Numbered from the stretch's first letter, positions 1 through 8,434 are shown. The stretch is DNA of 49,981 nt from Hymenobacter rubripertinctus (GCF_003583925.1 NZ_QYCN01000030.1:1-49981); one strand, 5' to 3'. A program made the numbers and translations. The notes: generated by a model from the letters alone, not told the origin.

Positions 1-144
1 TTGGCTCAACCGCTTCCGGCATCTGCTGATTCGCTGGGCCAAAAAACCGGAGAACTACTTGGCCATGCTCCACTTTGCCTGTGCGCGCATTACGTGGTAC
101 AATTGTCTTTTTGGCTGACCCTCATTCCCTATTCGGATAGACTC
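1..144 (+). mobile_element. Right end of an IS5-family insertion sequence (partial)
   Basis: The window opens inside an insertion sequence. It shows the last codons of a transposase (2-118) and about 26 bases of terminal non-coding sequence that end near GGATAGACTC (135-144). From there on the reading frame matches a glycoside hydrolase, so the element ends at about 144. The next bases are TAA, which would fit the TNA-type target duplication of the IS427/IS1031 groups of IS5. That boundary is inferred, because the left end and the other target copy lie outside the window. Confidence 0.7.
2..118 (+). CDS. IS5-family transposase, C-terminal 38 residues
   Basis: Frame 2 is open from the window edge to TGA at 116-118. 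It reads WLNRFRHLLIRWAKKPENYL followed by AMLHFACARITWYNCLFG. The segment R-[FL]-L-[IV]-R-W-x-K-K-x-x-N-Y-L-A-x-L-H-[FL]-A-C-A is the typical C-terminal tail of IS5-family DDE transposases, just after the catalytic Glu region. The catalytic residues themselves are upstream of the window. It is too short to say whether the element is intact. Confidence 0.75.
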   Translation, partial: WLNRFRHLLIRWAKKPENYLAMLHFACARITWYNCLFG

Positions 145-1060
145 TAAGTATAAAGACGACCCCGCCGTGCTGTTCTGGGGCATCGGCAACGAGCTGAACC
201 TGGAGTACCTCAACCCCAACGTCTGGGACGCGGTGGAGCAGATTGCCCGTATGATTCACGAAGTGGACCCCAACCACCCCACCAGCACCGTGCTGGCCGG
301 CCTCAACCAACAGGAGGTCGATTACATCAAGGCCCGCTGCCCGTCGGTGGATATTCTGAGCATCAACACCTACGCCGGGCTGGCCGCCATTCCGCAGCAG
401 GTGCGCACCATGGGCTGGGCCGGCCCCTACGTGGTGGCCGAGTGGGGCCCCACCGGCCATTGGGAAAGCCCCGTTACGCCCTGGAAAGCCTCGGTGGAGG
501 AAAACAGCAGCCAGAAAGCCGCCGTGTACCAAAGCCGCTACGAGGCCTCAGTAGCCCGGGATACCACCCAATGCCTGGGCACCTACGTGTTTCTGTGGGG
601 CCAGAAGCAGGAGCGCACGCCCACCTGGTACGGCATCTTCACCGAGGACGGCAAGGAGTCGGAAGTGGTGGACGTGATGCAGTACCTGTGGAGCGGGCAC
701 TGGCCCGCCAACCGCGCCCCGCACCTCACCGATTTCCGCCTCAACAACCAGCACGCCCCCGATGGCGTGTACCTGCAAGCCGGTAAAAAGTACCCCGCCA
801 TCGTGACGGTAACCGACCCCGACCAGGACCCGCTCACCTACCGCTGGGAGATGCTGCCCGAAAGCACCGACCTGAAAACCGGCGGCGACCGGGAAAGCCG
901 CCCCACCGCCATACGGGGCCTGATTCCGGCCAAAGCCGCAGCCCAAACCACGCTCACCGCGCCCACCAAGCCGGGCGCCTACCGCCTGTACATCTACGCC
1001 TACGATGGCCACGACAACGTTGGCGTAGCCAACATCCCGTTCTTCGTGCGGGAGAAGTAG
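145..1060 (+). pseudogene. Glycoside hydrolase (GH2-like TIM barrel), 5'-truncated by an IS
   Basis: The frame is open from the IS boundary (AAG TAT AAA GAC GAC) through GTG at 167 to TAG at 1058-1060. It begins with KYKDDPAVLFWGIGNELN. The W-G-x-G-N-E motif is the strand-4 acid/base Glu motif of clan GH-A enzymes such as GH2, and the protein starts directly before it. The missing part would be the first barrel strands and the jelly-roll/Ig domains. A later Glu in VVAEWGPTG (about residue 90 after the GTG) is a plausible nucleophile. About residues 180-297 form a PKD/cadherin-like beta domain (VTVTDPDQDPLTYRWEM). No signal peptide remains. GTG 167 is only the first internal start, not the native one. 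It is most likely a non-functional remnant, unless the 5' part survives beyond the IS. Confidence 0.75.
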
Positions 1061-1102
1061 AAGGCTGCGTGATAGTTGGGTAAAAAAATGTGCTGTGTAA
1101 TA

Positions 1103-1217
1103 GCCCGTCATGCTGAGCGAAGGCGAAGCATCTCTACCGCAATGCTAATCCTGACACCCACAACGAAGCGGTAGAGATGCTTCGACTGCGCCTCCGGCTT
1201 CGCTCAGCATGACGGGC
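1103..1217. repeat. Family A intergenic palindrome, copy 1
   Basis: An imperfect inverted repeat. The left arm is 1103-1140 (starts GCCCGTCATGCTGAGCGAAG, ends CATCTCTACCGC). The right arm is 1168-1217 (starts GCGGTAGAGATGCTTCGACT, ends CAGCATGACGGGC). The arms match except for about 12 extra bases in the right arm, and enclose a 27-base spacer. The same arms recur at 28585-28761 and 39335-39454. It lies between the convergent hydrolase remnant and nhaA and could act as a bidirectional terminator. Confidence 0.9.
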
Positions 1218-1222
1218 TCTTA

Positions 1223-2536
1223 CTATGCATTACGCACCGGGATAGTGCGCAGGAGCAGAAAACCCAGGGTGCCGGAAATGAGCGAGGCGGTGAGGATGGC
1301 CAGTTTGGCAACCGGCTCACCGGCCGTGTGCTCGCCCAGGGCCAGCAGCGTAATGAAGAGCGACATAGTGAAGCCGATGCCGCCCAGCAGGCCCGCGCCC
1401 CACAGGTGGCGCCACGTAACGCCGGTGGGCAGCGAGGCCCAGCCCAGCCGGATGCTCAGCCAGCTCATCAGGCCGATACCCAGGGGCTTGCCCACTGCCA
1501 GGCCCAGGATAATGCCTATGGCCAGGGGCGAGGCCAGCTGCCGGAACACGGCCCCATCAATTTCGAGGCTGGTGTTGGCGAAAGCGAAGAGGGGAATGAT
1601 GCCGAAGGCCACCACCGAGTGCAGGCGTTGCTCCAGCTTCTGGGCCGGCGAGCTGATGGCGTCGGACAGGTACTCCAACTCTTCACTGATGATGCGCGGG
1701 TTGGCGTCGGCCCCGTGCACTTCGTCCTGGAGCATGCTCAGGCGGCTGTTGAGCATGAGCAGCAACTCGGGTTTGGCCTGCCCGATGCGGGACGGAATAG
1801 CCAGCGCCAGCAGCACGCCCGCCAGCGTGGCGTGCACCCCCGACTCGTGCATGAAAAACCACATCAATAAGCCCAGTGGCAGGTAGAACACCAGGAGCCG
1901 GGCCCCGAGCAGGTTCAGGTTGAGCAGCAGCACCCAGGTGCCCAGGGCCAGGTAGAGGTAGGTGAGGTGCAGGTTGGTGGTGTAGAAACCGGCAATAACG
2001 AGCACCGCGCCCAGATCATCGACGATGGCCAGCGCGGTGAGGAACACCTTGAGGCCCAGTGGCACCCGCGGCCCCAGCAATTGCAGCACGGCCAGCGCGA
2101 AGGCAATGTCGGTGGCCATCGGGATGCCCCAGCCGTTGGCGGCGGGGTGGCCCCGATTGATGAAAAAGTAGATCAGGGCCGGGACCACCATGCCGCCAAT
2201 GGCCGCCGCGATGGGCAGCGCGGCCTGCCGCCGGTCCGAGAGCTCGCCCTCCAGTACTTCCCGCTTGATTTCCAGGCCCACGATGAGGAAGAAAATGCTC
2301 ATCAGCCCGTCGTTGATCCAGTGCAGCAAGCTTAGCTCGAGTCCGAAGCCGTTGAGGGCCAGGTTGAGATGCTTCTCCCATAACTCGGGAAAAAAGTGGG
2401 CTGGTCCCCAATTGGCGTTGGCCAGTATCAGGGCCAGTACGGCACTCACCATCAGCATGATACCGCCGGCGGCTTCCCGGCGAAAGAATTCGGCAAACGG
2501 CCGCACCAGCGGACGAACAAGAAGAGGAACAGCCAT
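1223..2536 (-). CDS. nhaA: Na+/H+ antiporter NhaA
   Basis: 437 residues. It exchanges external protons for cytoplasmic Na+ or Li+ across the inner membrane and supports salt and pH homeostasis. The sequence shows the NhaA opening (RREAAGGIMLM), the conserved segment GLMSIFFLIVGLEIKREVL, MATDIAFALAVL, and the paired Asp ion site in LTALAIVDDLGAVLVIA; about 11-12 hydrophobic segments follow. Length is normal for the family (about 390-440). The reading frame extends upstream to 2665, but ATG 2536 fits the family N terminus and a TACCTTTG promoter box lies at 2638-2645, inside the longer version, so the upstream start would precede the transcript. It converges on the hydrolase remnant, with repeat A between. 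Confidence 0.95.
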   Translation of the reverse strand: MAVPLLVRPLVRPFAEFFRREAAGGIMLMVSAVLALILANANWGPAHFFPELWEKHLNLALNGFGLELSLLHWINDGLMSIFFLIVGLEIKREVLEGELSDRRQAALPIAAAIGGMVVPALIYFFINRGHPAANGWGIPMATDIAFALAVLQLLGPRVPLGLKVFLTALAIVDDLGAVLVIAGFYTTNLHLTYLYLALGTWVLLLNLNLLGARLLVFYLPLGLLMWFFMHESGVHATLAGVLLALAIPSRIGQAKPELLLMLNSRLSMLQDEVHGADANPRIISEELEYLSDAISSPAQKLEQRLHSVVAFGIIPLFAFANTSLEIDGAVFRQLASPLAIGIILGLAVGKPLGIGLMSWLSIRLGWASLPTGVTWRHLWGAGLLGGIGFTMSLFITLLALGEHTAGEPVAKLAILTASLISGTLGFLLLRTIPVRNA

Positions 2537-2637
2537 AGAGGAACGGGGAGCGGGAAATAACGGAGAAGACCCGTGGCAGCAGCCACAAGCCAAAACGGAA
2601 AGCAAGGGCCACCGAAGCCCGGGCCGCGTTTCGGTTT

Positions 2638-2645
2638 CAAAGGTA
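2638..2645 (-). promoter_or_regulatory. Bacteroidota -7 box for nhaA
   Basis: TACCTTTG on the minus strand matches the TAnnTTTG -7 consensus exactly and lies about 100 bases before the chosen nhaA ATG. No convincing TTTG/TTCG -33 partner is seen at the usual 20-23 base distance. Confidence 0.55.
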
Positions 2646-2813
2646 CAACTGCTGTCCAAAGCCACCGGAATCCGGTTGACTAGCGGCCTTCCGCAGCAGC
2701 GCCGGAGTGGCTGTTAGTTTGTAGAAAAAAGCAATGTGATTCGCTCCGCCGCGTGGCGCGGCCCTTCAGAGACGGCCTGCTACGAACCTGCAACCGGCAC
2801 CTGGCGCCGCTTC

Positions 2814-4058
2814 CTACAAGCCCTCCAGCAATTCGTCGAAGGAGCGCAGTAACTCGGCACGGGCCTCGGCGGGCTCCGCTGCCAGGCGCTGCTCAAAAAC
2901 TTCGCGGGCCGTAAAATCGTGCAGGCTGCGGGTGAGCAAGGCCGCTTCCTCGTCGTCGTCGTCGCCATCGGGGGTGCCAAGGCCGCGCAGGCGGATGAGG
3001 CGCAGGTGGCGGCGGGCCAGCACCTGAAGCTGCTGCCGGTCGAGGGCCTCAATTACCCGGAGCAGGGCCTCGGCTACTTCCAGTTGGCTTAGCTCGGAAC
3101 GCACCTGCACGTCGGCCCAGGCGGGCAGGGCGAAACCGGCGTTGTCGTAGGCCGTGAGGCCGGCCGTAACCTCCTCCAGGCTGCCGTGGAAGCGTACCAG
3201 CCGCCGCACCCCGGGCACTGCCAGGCTGCGCAGCTCCGCCAGCTTGCCGCCCGCGAAATCGAGCAGCACTACTTGCTTGGGGTGGTCGACTTCTGAAAAG
3301 GAGAGGGCGATGGGGGAGCCTGAGTAGCGGATATGCTCGCGCCCGCCCACCTGCTGGGGCCGGTGCAGGTGGCCCAGGGCCACGTAGTCGAAAATGGCCG
3401 GGAAGTGGTCGGCCGTTACCTGGCCCAGGTTGCCCACGTGAATGGTGCGCTCCGAGTCGGAGGGGGCAGCCCCGGCGGCGTAGAGGTGGCCGGTGGCCAG
3501 CACGGGCAGGCCCAGATCCTTGAGCTGCCAGACCTGCTCCACCTCGGCTACCCGGGTGTAATGGTCGGCCAGGCCCTGCTTGATGCGGGTTTCCCGCTCC
3601 TCGGCGCTTTCACCGGGCACCGAGAGGCGCACGTCCCGGTCGCGCAGGAAGGGCACGGCGCACACTACCAGCCCGGGCCGGCCGGTGGCATCATCGAGCA
3701 CCAGCACTTGCTCCTCGAAGCACTCGGGCACGCAGCCCACCACGTGCACCCGCAGGTGGCGCAGCAGCCGGGCCGGGGCATTCAGGGTGGCCGGCGAGTC
3801 GTGGTTGCCGCCCACCACCACCACGTCGCGGCAGCCGGTGGCCCGCAATTGCAGCAGAAAATCGTAGTAGAGCTCCAGGGCCTGGTTGGCGGGCGAGCCG
3901 GTGTCGAAAATGTCGCCCGCCACCACGAGCACCTCCACGTTCTGCTGCTCGATAGTAGCCACCAGCCAGTTCAGGAAATGGCGGTGCTCCTCGGTCCGCT
4001 CGTGGCCCTGAATAAACCGCTGGCCCAGGTGCCAGTCGGCGGTATGTAGAACGCGCAT
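2814..4058 (-). CDS. sbcD: SbcD-type exonuclease subunit (Mre11 family)
   Basis: 414 residues. SbcD is the Mn-dependent nuclease subunit of the SbcCD complex, which opens hairpins and cruciforms and trims DNA ends. The calcineurin-like phosphoesterase motifs are in order: HTADWHLGQ (D and H ligands), VVAGDIFDTGSP, GGNHDS, a later ATGHLY and YVALGHLHRPQ. A C-terminal capping region follows and ends in a Glu/Ala-rich helix. ATG 4058 is used; a GTG two codons upstream (4064) is also possible. The SbcC ATPase normally lies directly downstream, but the next minus-strand gene is nhaA, so sbcC must be elsewhere. Given the many long palindromes nearby, a hairpin nuclease is a fitting neighbour, though that link is speculative. 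Confidence 0.93.
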   Translation of the reverse strand: MRVLHTADWHLGQRFIQGHERTEEHRHFLNWLVATIEQQNVEVLVVAGDIFDTGSPANQALELYYDFLLQLRATGCRDVVVVGGNHDSPATLNAPARLLRHLRVHVVGCVPECFEEQVLVLDDATGRPGLVVCAVPFLRDRDVRLSVPGESAEERETRIKQGLADHYTRVAEVEQVWQLKDLGLPVLATGHLYAAGAAPSDSERTIHVGNLGQVTADHFPAIFDYVALGHLHRPQQVGGREHIRYSGSPIALSFSEVDHPKQVVLLDFAGGKLAELRSLAVPGVRRLVRFHGSLEEVTAGLTAYDNAGFALPAWADVQVRSELSQLEVAEALLRVIEALDRQQLQVLARRHLRLIRLRGLGTPDGDDDDEEAALLTRSLHDFTAREVFEQRLAAEPAEARAELLRSFDELLEGL

Positions 4059-4148
4059 AGCCACGAAGATACTCCGGCCCGCAGAAAACCGGCCCGCTAG
4101 CCCCCTAGGCCGGCCGGCCGCGCCGGCCGTAACAGCTGTCGAAGAACA

Positions 4149-4520
4149 TTATTGCTGCCAGATAGTGCGCTCGAAAGTTGCATTGGCGAATGGCTCGCCG
4201 TTTATGTTCCTGTTGCCGACAACGCCGCCCAGACCGCCCAAGTCATGACATGCCGCATCATACACAAACGTCATGTTCGCGCGACAGGTACCCGGGCTGA
4301 AGACGTATACCAGCCGTTTCTGAAACGTGTATTCCTGCACGCTGGCCCCCGCAATCGGGCCAGCCGTTTTGCAGAGCGCCTCCCTGGCAAATGCTGCGGT
4401 CTTGTCTTTGATGCAGGCCGGAACCTGCTTGGACGGCCCGGGTTCAGCGCTTGTTCCGCCCTTCTGGCAGGCCGCCAGCCCGAACGTGCCCAGCGCCAGC
4501 ATAAGGAGTAGTCGGTTCAT
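4149..4520 (-). CDS. Small lipoprotein, DUF6970-like
   Basis: 123 residues. ATG 4520 gives MNRLLLMLALGTFGLAACQK, a signal peptide with lipobox L-A-A-C; the frame runs upstream to 4577 but the extension is not signal-like. The mature part has a Y-x-F-x-x-x-x-V-Y-V-F pattern, Cys pairs (CRANM, ACHD), a Gly-rich stretch (LGGLGGVVGNRN) and a Trp near the C terminus (IWQQ). This layout resembles small Bacteroidota lipoproteins grouped as DUF6970, whose function is unknown. That assignment is from memory of the pattern and is moderate. It stands alone between sbcD and the persulfide dioxygenase gene, more than 80 bases from each. Confidence 0.75.
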   Translation of the reverse strand: MNRLLLMLALGTFGLAACQKGGTSAEPGPSKQVPACIKDKTAAFAREALCKTAGPIAGASVQEYTFQKRLVYVFSPGTCRANMTFVYDAACHDLGGLGGVVGNRNINGEPFANATFERTIWQQ

Positions 4521-4628
4521 ATAGGTAGGTAAAAAATGAATCTCAACGCCTCGACAGCTCTGAGATTCAGATTGCAATAGCCTAACTAAAGGTTGTATGA
4601 CCCCATCGGGCCACTGGGCCGACGGCGC

Positions 4629-5990
4629 TTAAAAGGTGGTCACCGCCTCGCTCAGGTCATATACCAGTACGTGTGGTAATGCCGCCCGCACGATGCTGCT
4701 GCCCGCCGCCGAGCGGTAGCCGCCGGCGCAATGAACCAGAATAGGCTTGTCGGTCGGAATTTCAGTAACCCGCTCGCGCAGCTCGTACAGCGGAATATGC
4801 AGGGCTTGGGTAAACAGCGGCTCCGCCTTCACCTCCGAGGGGTTGCGGATATCCACGATGGTAAACGTGCCGGGATGCTGGCGGACCTGCTCCACATCGG
4901 GGCCGGCGCTGGTGGCAGGCAGCTCGCGGGGGGTGAGCAAGGCCCCCCGAATATTGGTTTCGTAGCCGATTTTGGCCGTTTTCCGGATGACGGTATCCAG
5001 GGCAATCTGGGAGTCGGCGAGCAGGTAGTAGGCTTCCTGGGGCGCCACAATAGAGCCCAGCCAGGTTTCAAACTTGCCCCCGTCCATTAGGTTGATGGCC
5101 CCGGGCAGGTGGCCGGCGCGGAATTCCTGAGCCGGGCGGGTGTCAATGAGCAGCACGCCGGGCTCCATTTCGGTTTCGGCCCGCAGGCGCGGCACCATCC
5201 GGATACCATCTTCAAAAGCCACTGCCCCCAGCTTGTTCAGCATCACATCGTGCCCGAAATACTTGGGCACAAACGGCTGGTCGGCGAGTAGCACCTGCAC
5301 AAAATCGGCCTCCGACATGGGCTGGAGCGCATAGTTGGTCCTGATTTCCTTGCCGATGCTGCTGTCGAGGTCGGTGCTGGTGGTTTTGCCGCAGAGCGAG
5401 CCGGGGCCGTGGGCCGGATACACCCGGGTAGTGGCGGGCAGGGTCATCAGCTTCTGGCGGGTGCTGGCGTAGAGCTGGGCGGCCAGCGACTCGCGGCTGT
5501 GCCCGCCCACGGCGTCCGACTCGCGTAGGTCGGGCCGGCCCACGTCGCCCACAAACAGGGTGTCGCCGGTGAACACGGCCCGGGACTGGGCCAGCTCATC
5601 GAGCAGCAGCACACTAATGGAGTCCGGCGAGTGACCGGGCGTATTGAGGGCGTGGAGCTCGACGGTGCCCAGCGTAATGCGCTGGCCCTCGTCGAAGGTG
5701 GTATGGGGGTAAGCGGCCTGCACCAGCTGGCTCACGTAGATGGTGGCCCCGGTTTCCTGCGCAATTTCGAGGTGGCTACTCACGAAATCGGCGTGGGGGT
5801 GCGTTTCGATGACGGCCACGATACGGGCCTCGTGCTCGTCGGCAAAATCGTAGTAGGGTTGGGGGTCGCGGGCGGGGTCGATGAGGGCAATCTGGCCTTC
5901 GCTGCGGATGGCGTAGCTCGCGTGGGCCAGGCCTTTATCGTAAAACTGCTGAATTTGTACCGAGCCGGTACTACTGGGCAGAGGACTCAT
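4629..5990 (-). CDS. CstB-like persulfide dioxygenase-rhodanese fusion
   Basis: 453 residues, probably cytoplasmic. The N-terminal metallo-beta-lactamase domain (about 10-250) carries H64-P-H66-A-D68, NTPGHSPDS and FTGDTLFVGDVGR, ligands of a mononuclear non-haem iron; the second His of the usual HxHxDH is Phe, as in ETHE1/CstB-type enzymes. Two rhodanese domains follow. The first (about 265-360, LLIDTRPAQEFRAGHLPGA) lacks a Cys in its active loop (YYLLADSQ). The second (about 365-453) has it (VHCAGGYRS, Cys421). This dioxygenase, pseudo-rhodanese, rhodanese order matches CstB of Staphylococcus, which oxidises persulfides to thiosulfate or sulfite. Role inferred: detoxifying sulfide or reactive sulfur species. 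It has its own promoter (6055-6089). Confidence 0.88.
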   Translation of the reverse strand: MSPLPSSTGSVQIQQFYDKGLAHASYAIRSEGQIALIDPARDPQPYYDFADEHEARIVAVIETHPHADFVSSHLEIAQETGATIYVSQLVQAAYPHTTFDEGQRITLGTVELHALNTPGHSPDSISVLLLDELAQSRAVFTGDTLFVGDVGRPDLRESDAVGGHSRESLAAQLYASTRQKLMTLPATTRVYPAHGPGSLCGKTTSTDLDSSIGKEIRTNYALQPMSEADFVQVLLADQPFVPKYFGHDVMLNKLGAVAFEDGIRMVPRLRAETEMEPGVLLIDTRPAQEFRAGHLPGAINLMDGGKFETWLGSIVAPQEAYYLLADSQIALDTVIRKTAKIGYETNIRGALLTPRELPATSAGPDVEQVRQHPGTFTIVDIRNPSEVKAEPLFTQALHIPLYELRERVTEIPTDKPILVHCAGGYRSAAGSSIVRAALPHVLVYDLSEAVTTF

Positions 5991-6054
5991 GGGGTGTTGG
6001 ATGTGGTGAACGGGCCGTCGGGCTGCGGGGCTGCCGTTGGGAGGGCGATAGTGT

Positions 6055-6089
6055 CAAATATACGCAAGCCCACCGCTATCTGCCGCAAA
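6055..6089 (-). promoter_or_regulatory. Promoter of the persulfide dioxygenase gene
   Basis: On the minus strand TTTG (6086-6089), a 23-base spacer and TATATTTG (6055-6062) match the Bacteroidota sigma-ABfr consensus TTTG then TAnnTTTG. The ATG at 5990 follows after about 60 bases. Confidence 0.65.
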
Positions 6090-6128
6090 GCCTGGCGCAC
6101 CCGGCCCCTACCGGCCATCAGTTACGCC

Positions 6129-6198
6129 AAAGGGCCACCCCGCAAAAATGCCTCATCCGACCAGCGTCGGACGAGGCATTTTTGCGGGCTGGCCCTTT
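6129..6198. terminator. Large bidirectional hairpin terminator
   Basis: Arms 6129-6160 and 6167-6198 (32 bases each, two mismatches) around the loop CCAGCG. The stem starts AAAGGGCCACCCCGCAAAAA. It lies just downstream of the Spy-like gene stop (6222) and upstream of the next gene's promoter, as expected for the terminator of the former. Confidence 0.75.
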
Positions 6199-6221
6199 AT
6201 CTACAACCGAAGTAAGCAGCT

Positions 6222-6641
6222 TCAGGACTTGATTTTTGTCTTCCGGTCCTGGCGCTTTTCCATCCGGTTGTCTTGCAGCTGGCCGTACCGGGCGTACTGG
6301 TCGGCGCTGAGGATGCCCTTGAGCTGGGCGTCGTACTTGGTGCGCAGGGCTTCCATGGTCTGGCGCAGGGCACTACGGTCGTCGCCGGTCGGCCGCTGCG
6401 CGCGCAGGGCCTGCATTTCCTGGCGGCGGCTTTCCTCGAGTTGGCGCACCTGCTCGGTTTGCCTGGCCGACAGGCCCAGCTGCTTGGCAAGGGTGGCGGC
6501 GCGCTGCTCGGGCGTGCGCTGTTCGGGGCCCTGCTGCAACCCGTTTCTAACCGGGCGCTCCGGCGAAGGGGCCGACGTTTGGGCGGCGGCGGTACCGGCC
6601 ACCAGGGCCATGCCGGCCAGCAGAAGGAGCATCTTTTTCAT
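6222..6641 (-). CDS. Periplasmic Spy/CpxP-like (DUF4890-type) protein
   Basis: 139 residues. The signal peptide MKKMLLLLAGMALVAGTAAA is cleaved after the A-A-A-Q-like site. The mature protein is almost all charged helix: TPEQRAATLAKQLGLSARQ is the LTxxQ-like first helix motif, followed by TEQVRQLEESRRQEMQALR and a second copy-like motif ILSADQYARYGQLQ near 115. This all-helical layout is that of the Spy/CpxP and DUF4890 envelope proteins, ATP-independent chaperones or stress sensors. No metal-resistance or CpxAR genes lie nearby, so the role is inferred only from family resemblance. It is monocistronic: terminator 6129-6198 downstream, and an upstream region shared divergently with the permease. 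Confidence 0.8.
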   Translation of the reverse strand: MKKMLLLLAGMALVAGTAAAQTSAPSPERPVRNGLQQGPEQRTPEQRAATLAKQLGLSARQTEQVRQLEESRRQEMQALRAQRPTGDDRSALRQTMEALRTKYDAQLKGILSADQYARYGQLQDNRMEKRQDRKTKIKS

Positions 6642-6724
6642 GAGGTCTGGGTCAGTGGGTTCGTGGAATGGGGGTTGGATGCCAGAGCTTATTCAGGGTT
6701 TAATCTGGAATTGAAATAGCCGAA

Positions 6725-6759
6725 TTCGGGTAGGCAAACCAGATAAAAGGCTATATTCG
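6725..6759 (+). promoter_or_regulatory. Promoter of the amino-acid permease
   Basis: TTCG (6725-6728), a 23-base spacer and TATATTCG (6752-6759). One base per box differs from TTTG/TAnnTTTG, with the same T-to-C change seen in the aspA promoter (23918-23952). The leader to ATG 6835 is about 70 bases and pyrimidine-rich. Confidence 0.55.
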
Positions 6760-6834
6760 GGCCACCTGAACGGGCTTTTGCTCTTTTTCATTCGACATTT
6801 TCAACCTTTTCATCTCTCTAACTTTCTTTCTTTT

Positions 6835-8316
6835 ATGGCAGATATTTTCGCCAGAAAATCGCTCGATAAGCTCATGAATGAGGCCGATGAGGGCGAAGGC
6901 GGCGGGCTGAAACGGACCCTGACGGCCACCAACCTCACCATGCTCGGCATCGGGGCCATCATTGGCGCGGGTATTTTCGTGCTCACCGGTACGGCCGCCG
7001 CCAACGCCGCGGGTCCGGCCATCGTCATCTCCTTCATCATTGCCGGTCTGGGCTGTTTGTTCGCGGGTTTGTGCTACGCCGAATTCGCGTCCATGATTCC
7101 GATTGCCGGCTCGGCCTACACCTACGGCTACGCCACGCTGGGCGAGTTCGTGGCCTGGATCATTGGCTGGGACCTGATTCTGGAATACCTGTTCGGGGCG
7201 GCCACCGTGGCCGTGGGCTGGAGCGGCAACGTGGTCAGCATCCTGAAAAAATCGGGGATTGAAATGCCCCTGGAAATTTCGCAGGCCCCCGTCAACTACG
7301 ACGGGGCCAACTTCTCGCTCACCGGAGCCTACATCAACCTGCCGGCCGTGCTGCTGATTTTCGTCATGACGACCCTGCTCGTCATCGGCATTCAGGAGTC
7401 GGCCCGCTTCAACAACGTCATCGTCTTCATCAAGGTCGCCATCGTGCTGCTGGTGATTGGCTTTGGCTTCAAATACGTGAACTCGGCCAACTGGGAGCCC
7501 TTTATCCCGCAGGTGGAAATTCTGCCCGATGGCAGCTCCCGCTACGGTTGGCAGGGAATTGTGCGCGGCGCGGCCGTGGTATTCTTCTCCTACATTGGCT
7601 TTGATGCCGTGAGTACCGCCGCCCAGGAAGCCAAGAACCCCCAGCGCGACATGCCCATCGGGATGCTGCTCTCGCTGGCTATCTGCACGCTGCTCTACGT
7701 TCTGATGGCCCTGGTGCTCACCGGCCTCACCTCGTACAAAAACCTGAACGTGCCCGATCCGGTGCTCGTGGCCCTGGCTGCTGCCGGCCCGGCCCTTAAG
7801 TGGCTGTACTTCTTCACCGGCGTAGGCGCTATTGCCGGCCTCGCCTCGGTGGTACTCGTGATGCTCATGGGTCAGCCCCGCATTTTCTTCGCCATGTCGC
7901 GCGACGGTCTGCTGCCGGCCATCTTTGGCAAGGTGCACCCCAAGTTTCAGACGCCCTACGTCACCACCATCTTTACCGGCGTAGTGGCCGCCATCGTGGC
8001 CGGTATTCTGCCCGTAGGCCTGCTGGGCGAACTGGTGAGTATCGGAACGCTGTTCGCCTTCATCATTGTGTGCGCCGGCGTTATCGCCATGCGCCGCCGC
8101 GACCCCGATCTGGTGCGCCCCTTCCGTACGCCCTTCGTGCCGCTGGTACCCATCCTGGGCATTCTGATCTGCGGCTACATGATGTTCAACCTGCCCTGGG
8201 ATACCTGGTTGCGCCTGATCATCTGGATGGCTGTCGGCGTAGCCATCTACTTCTTCTACGGCCGCCACAACAGCAAGCTCAACCGCGAGCGGGAGGCCGA
8301 GGCCGCCATCAAGTAG
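6835..8316 (+). CDS. APC-family amino-acid permease (CAT/YfnA type)
   Basis: 493 residues, inner membrane. It has about 12-14 hydrophobic segments. The first contains the APC signature GIGAIIGAGIFVLTG (about 38-52), where the unwound helix binds the substrate amino/carboxyl groups. FSYIGFDAVSTAAQEAKNPQRDMP (about 250) is the conserved loop of the cationic amino-acid transporter (CAT) branch, and ALAAAGP, LVMLMGQPRIFFAMSRDGLLP and PYVTTIFTG follow as expected. The length suits the YfnA/CAT group (about 460-500). ATG 6835 is chosen because the protein then starts MADIFARKSLDKLM, the usual amphipathic N terminus, and the promoter lies just before; the frame opens at 6778. Substrate is unknown. 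A perfect palindromic terminator follows. Confidence 0.9.
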   Translation: MADIFARKSLDKLMNEADEGEGGGLKRTLTATNLTMLGIGAIIGAGIFVLTGTAAANAAGPAIVISFIIAGLGCLFAGLCYAEFASMIPIAGSAYTYGYATLGEFVAWIIGWDLILEYLFGAATVAVGWSGNVVSILKKSGIEMPLEISQAPVNYDGANFSLTGAYINLPAVLLIFVMTTLLVIGIQESARFNNVIVFIKVAIVLLVIGFGFKYVNSANWEPFIPQVEILPDGSSRYGWQGIVRGAAVVFFSYIGFDAVSTAAQEAKNPQRDMPIGMLLSLAICTLLYVLMALVLTGLTSYKNLNVPDPVLVALAAAGPALKWLYFFTGVGAIAGLASVVLVMLMGQPRIFFAMSRDGLLPAIFGKVHPKFQTPYVTTIFTGVVAAIVAGILPVGLLGELVSIGTLFAFIIVCAGVIAMRRRDPDLVRPFRTPFVPLVPILGILICGYMMFNLPWDTWLRLIIWMAVGVAIYFFYGRHNSKLNREREAEAAIK

Positions 8317-8384
8317 GTGTTAGGTTATTAGGGCTTAGGTGTTAGGAGGTATGTCGTAGACCCTAGCGCTTTAGCTTGAAAAAA

Positions 8385-8430
8385 ACACTAAAAAGACCCC
8401 GCAACAGCTGTTGCGGGGTCTTTTTAGTGT
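8385..8430. terminator. Perfect 46-bp palindromic terminator
   Basis: Both 23-base halves are exactly complementary (ACACTAAAAAGACCCCGCAA and on), with A- and T-rich flanks, so it can terminate from both sides. It lies 68 bases after the permease stop. Confidence 0.85.
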
Positions 8431-8434
8431 CGAA

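Noticed and set aside
4081..4135. GC-rich GGCCGGCC run upstream of sbcD as a terminator or operator
   Set aside because: Self-complementary only because of its alternating composition; no T-tract and no defined arms.
6751..8268. 505-codon minus-strand ORF opposite the amino-acid permease
   Set aside because: Its translation is His/Gly/Gln-rich without motifs, while the plus strand is a clear APC permease; it is an artefact of GC-rich codon use.
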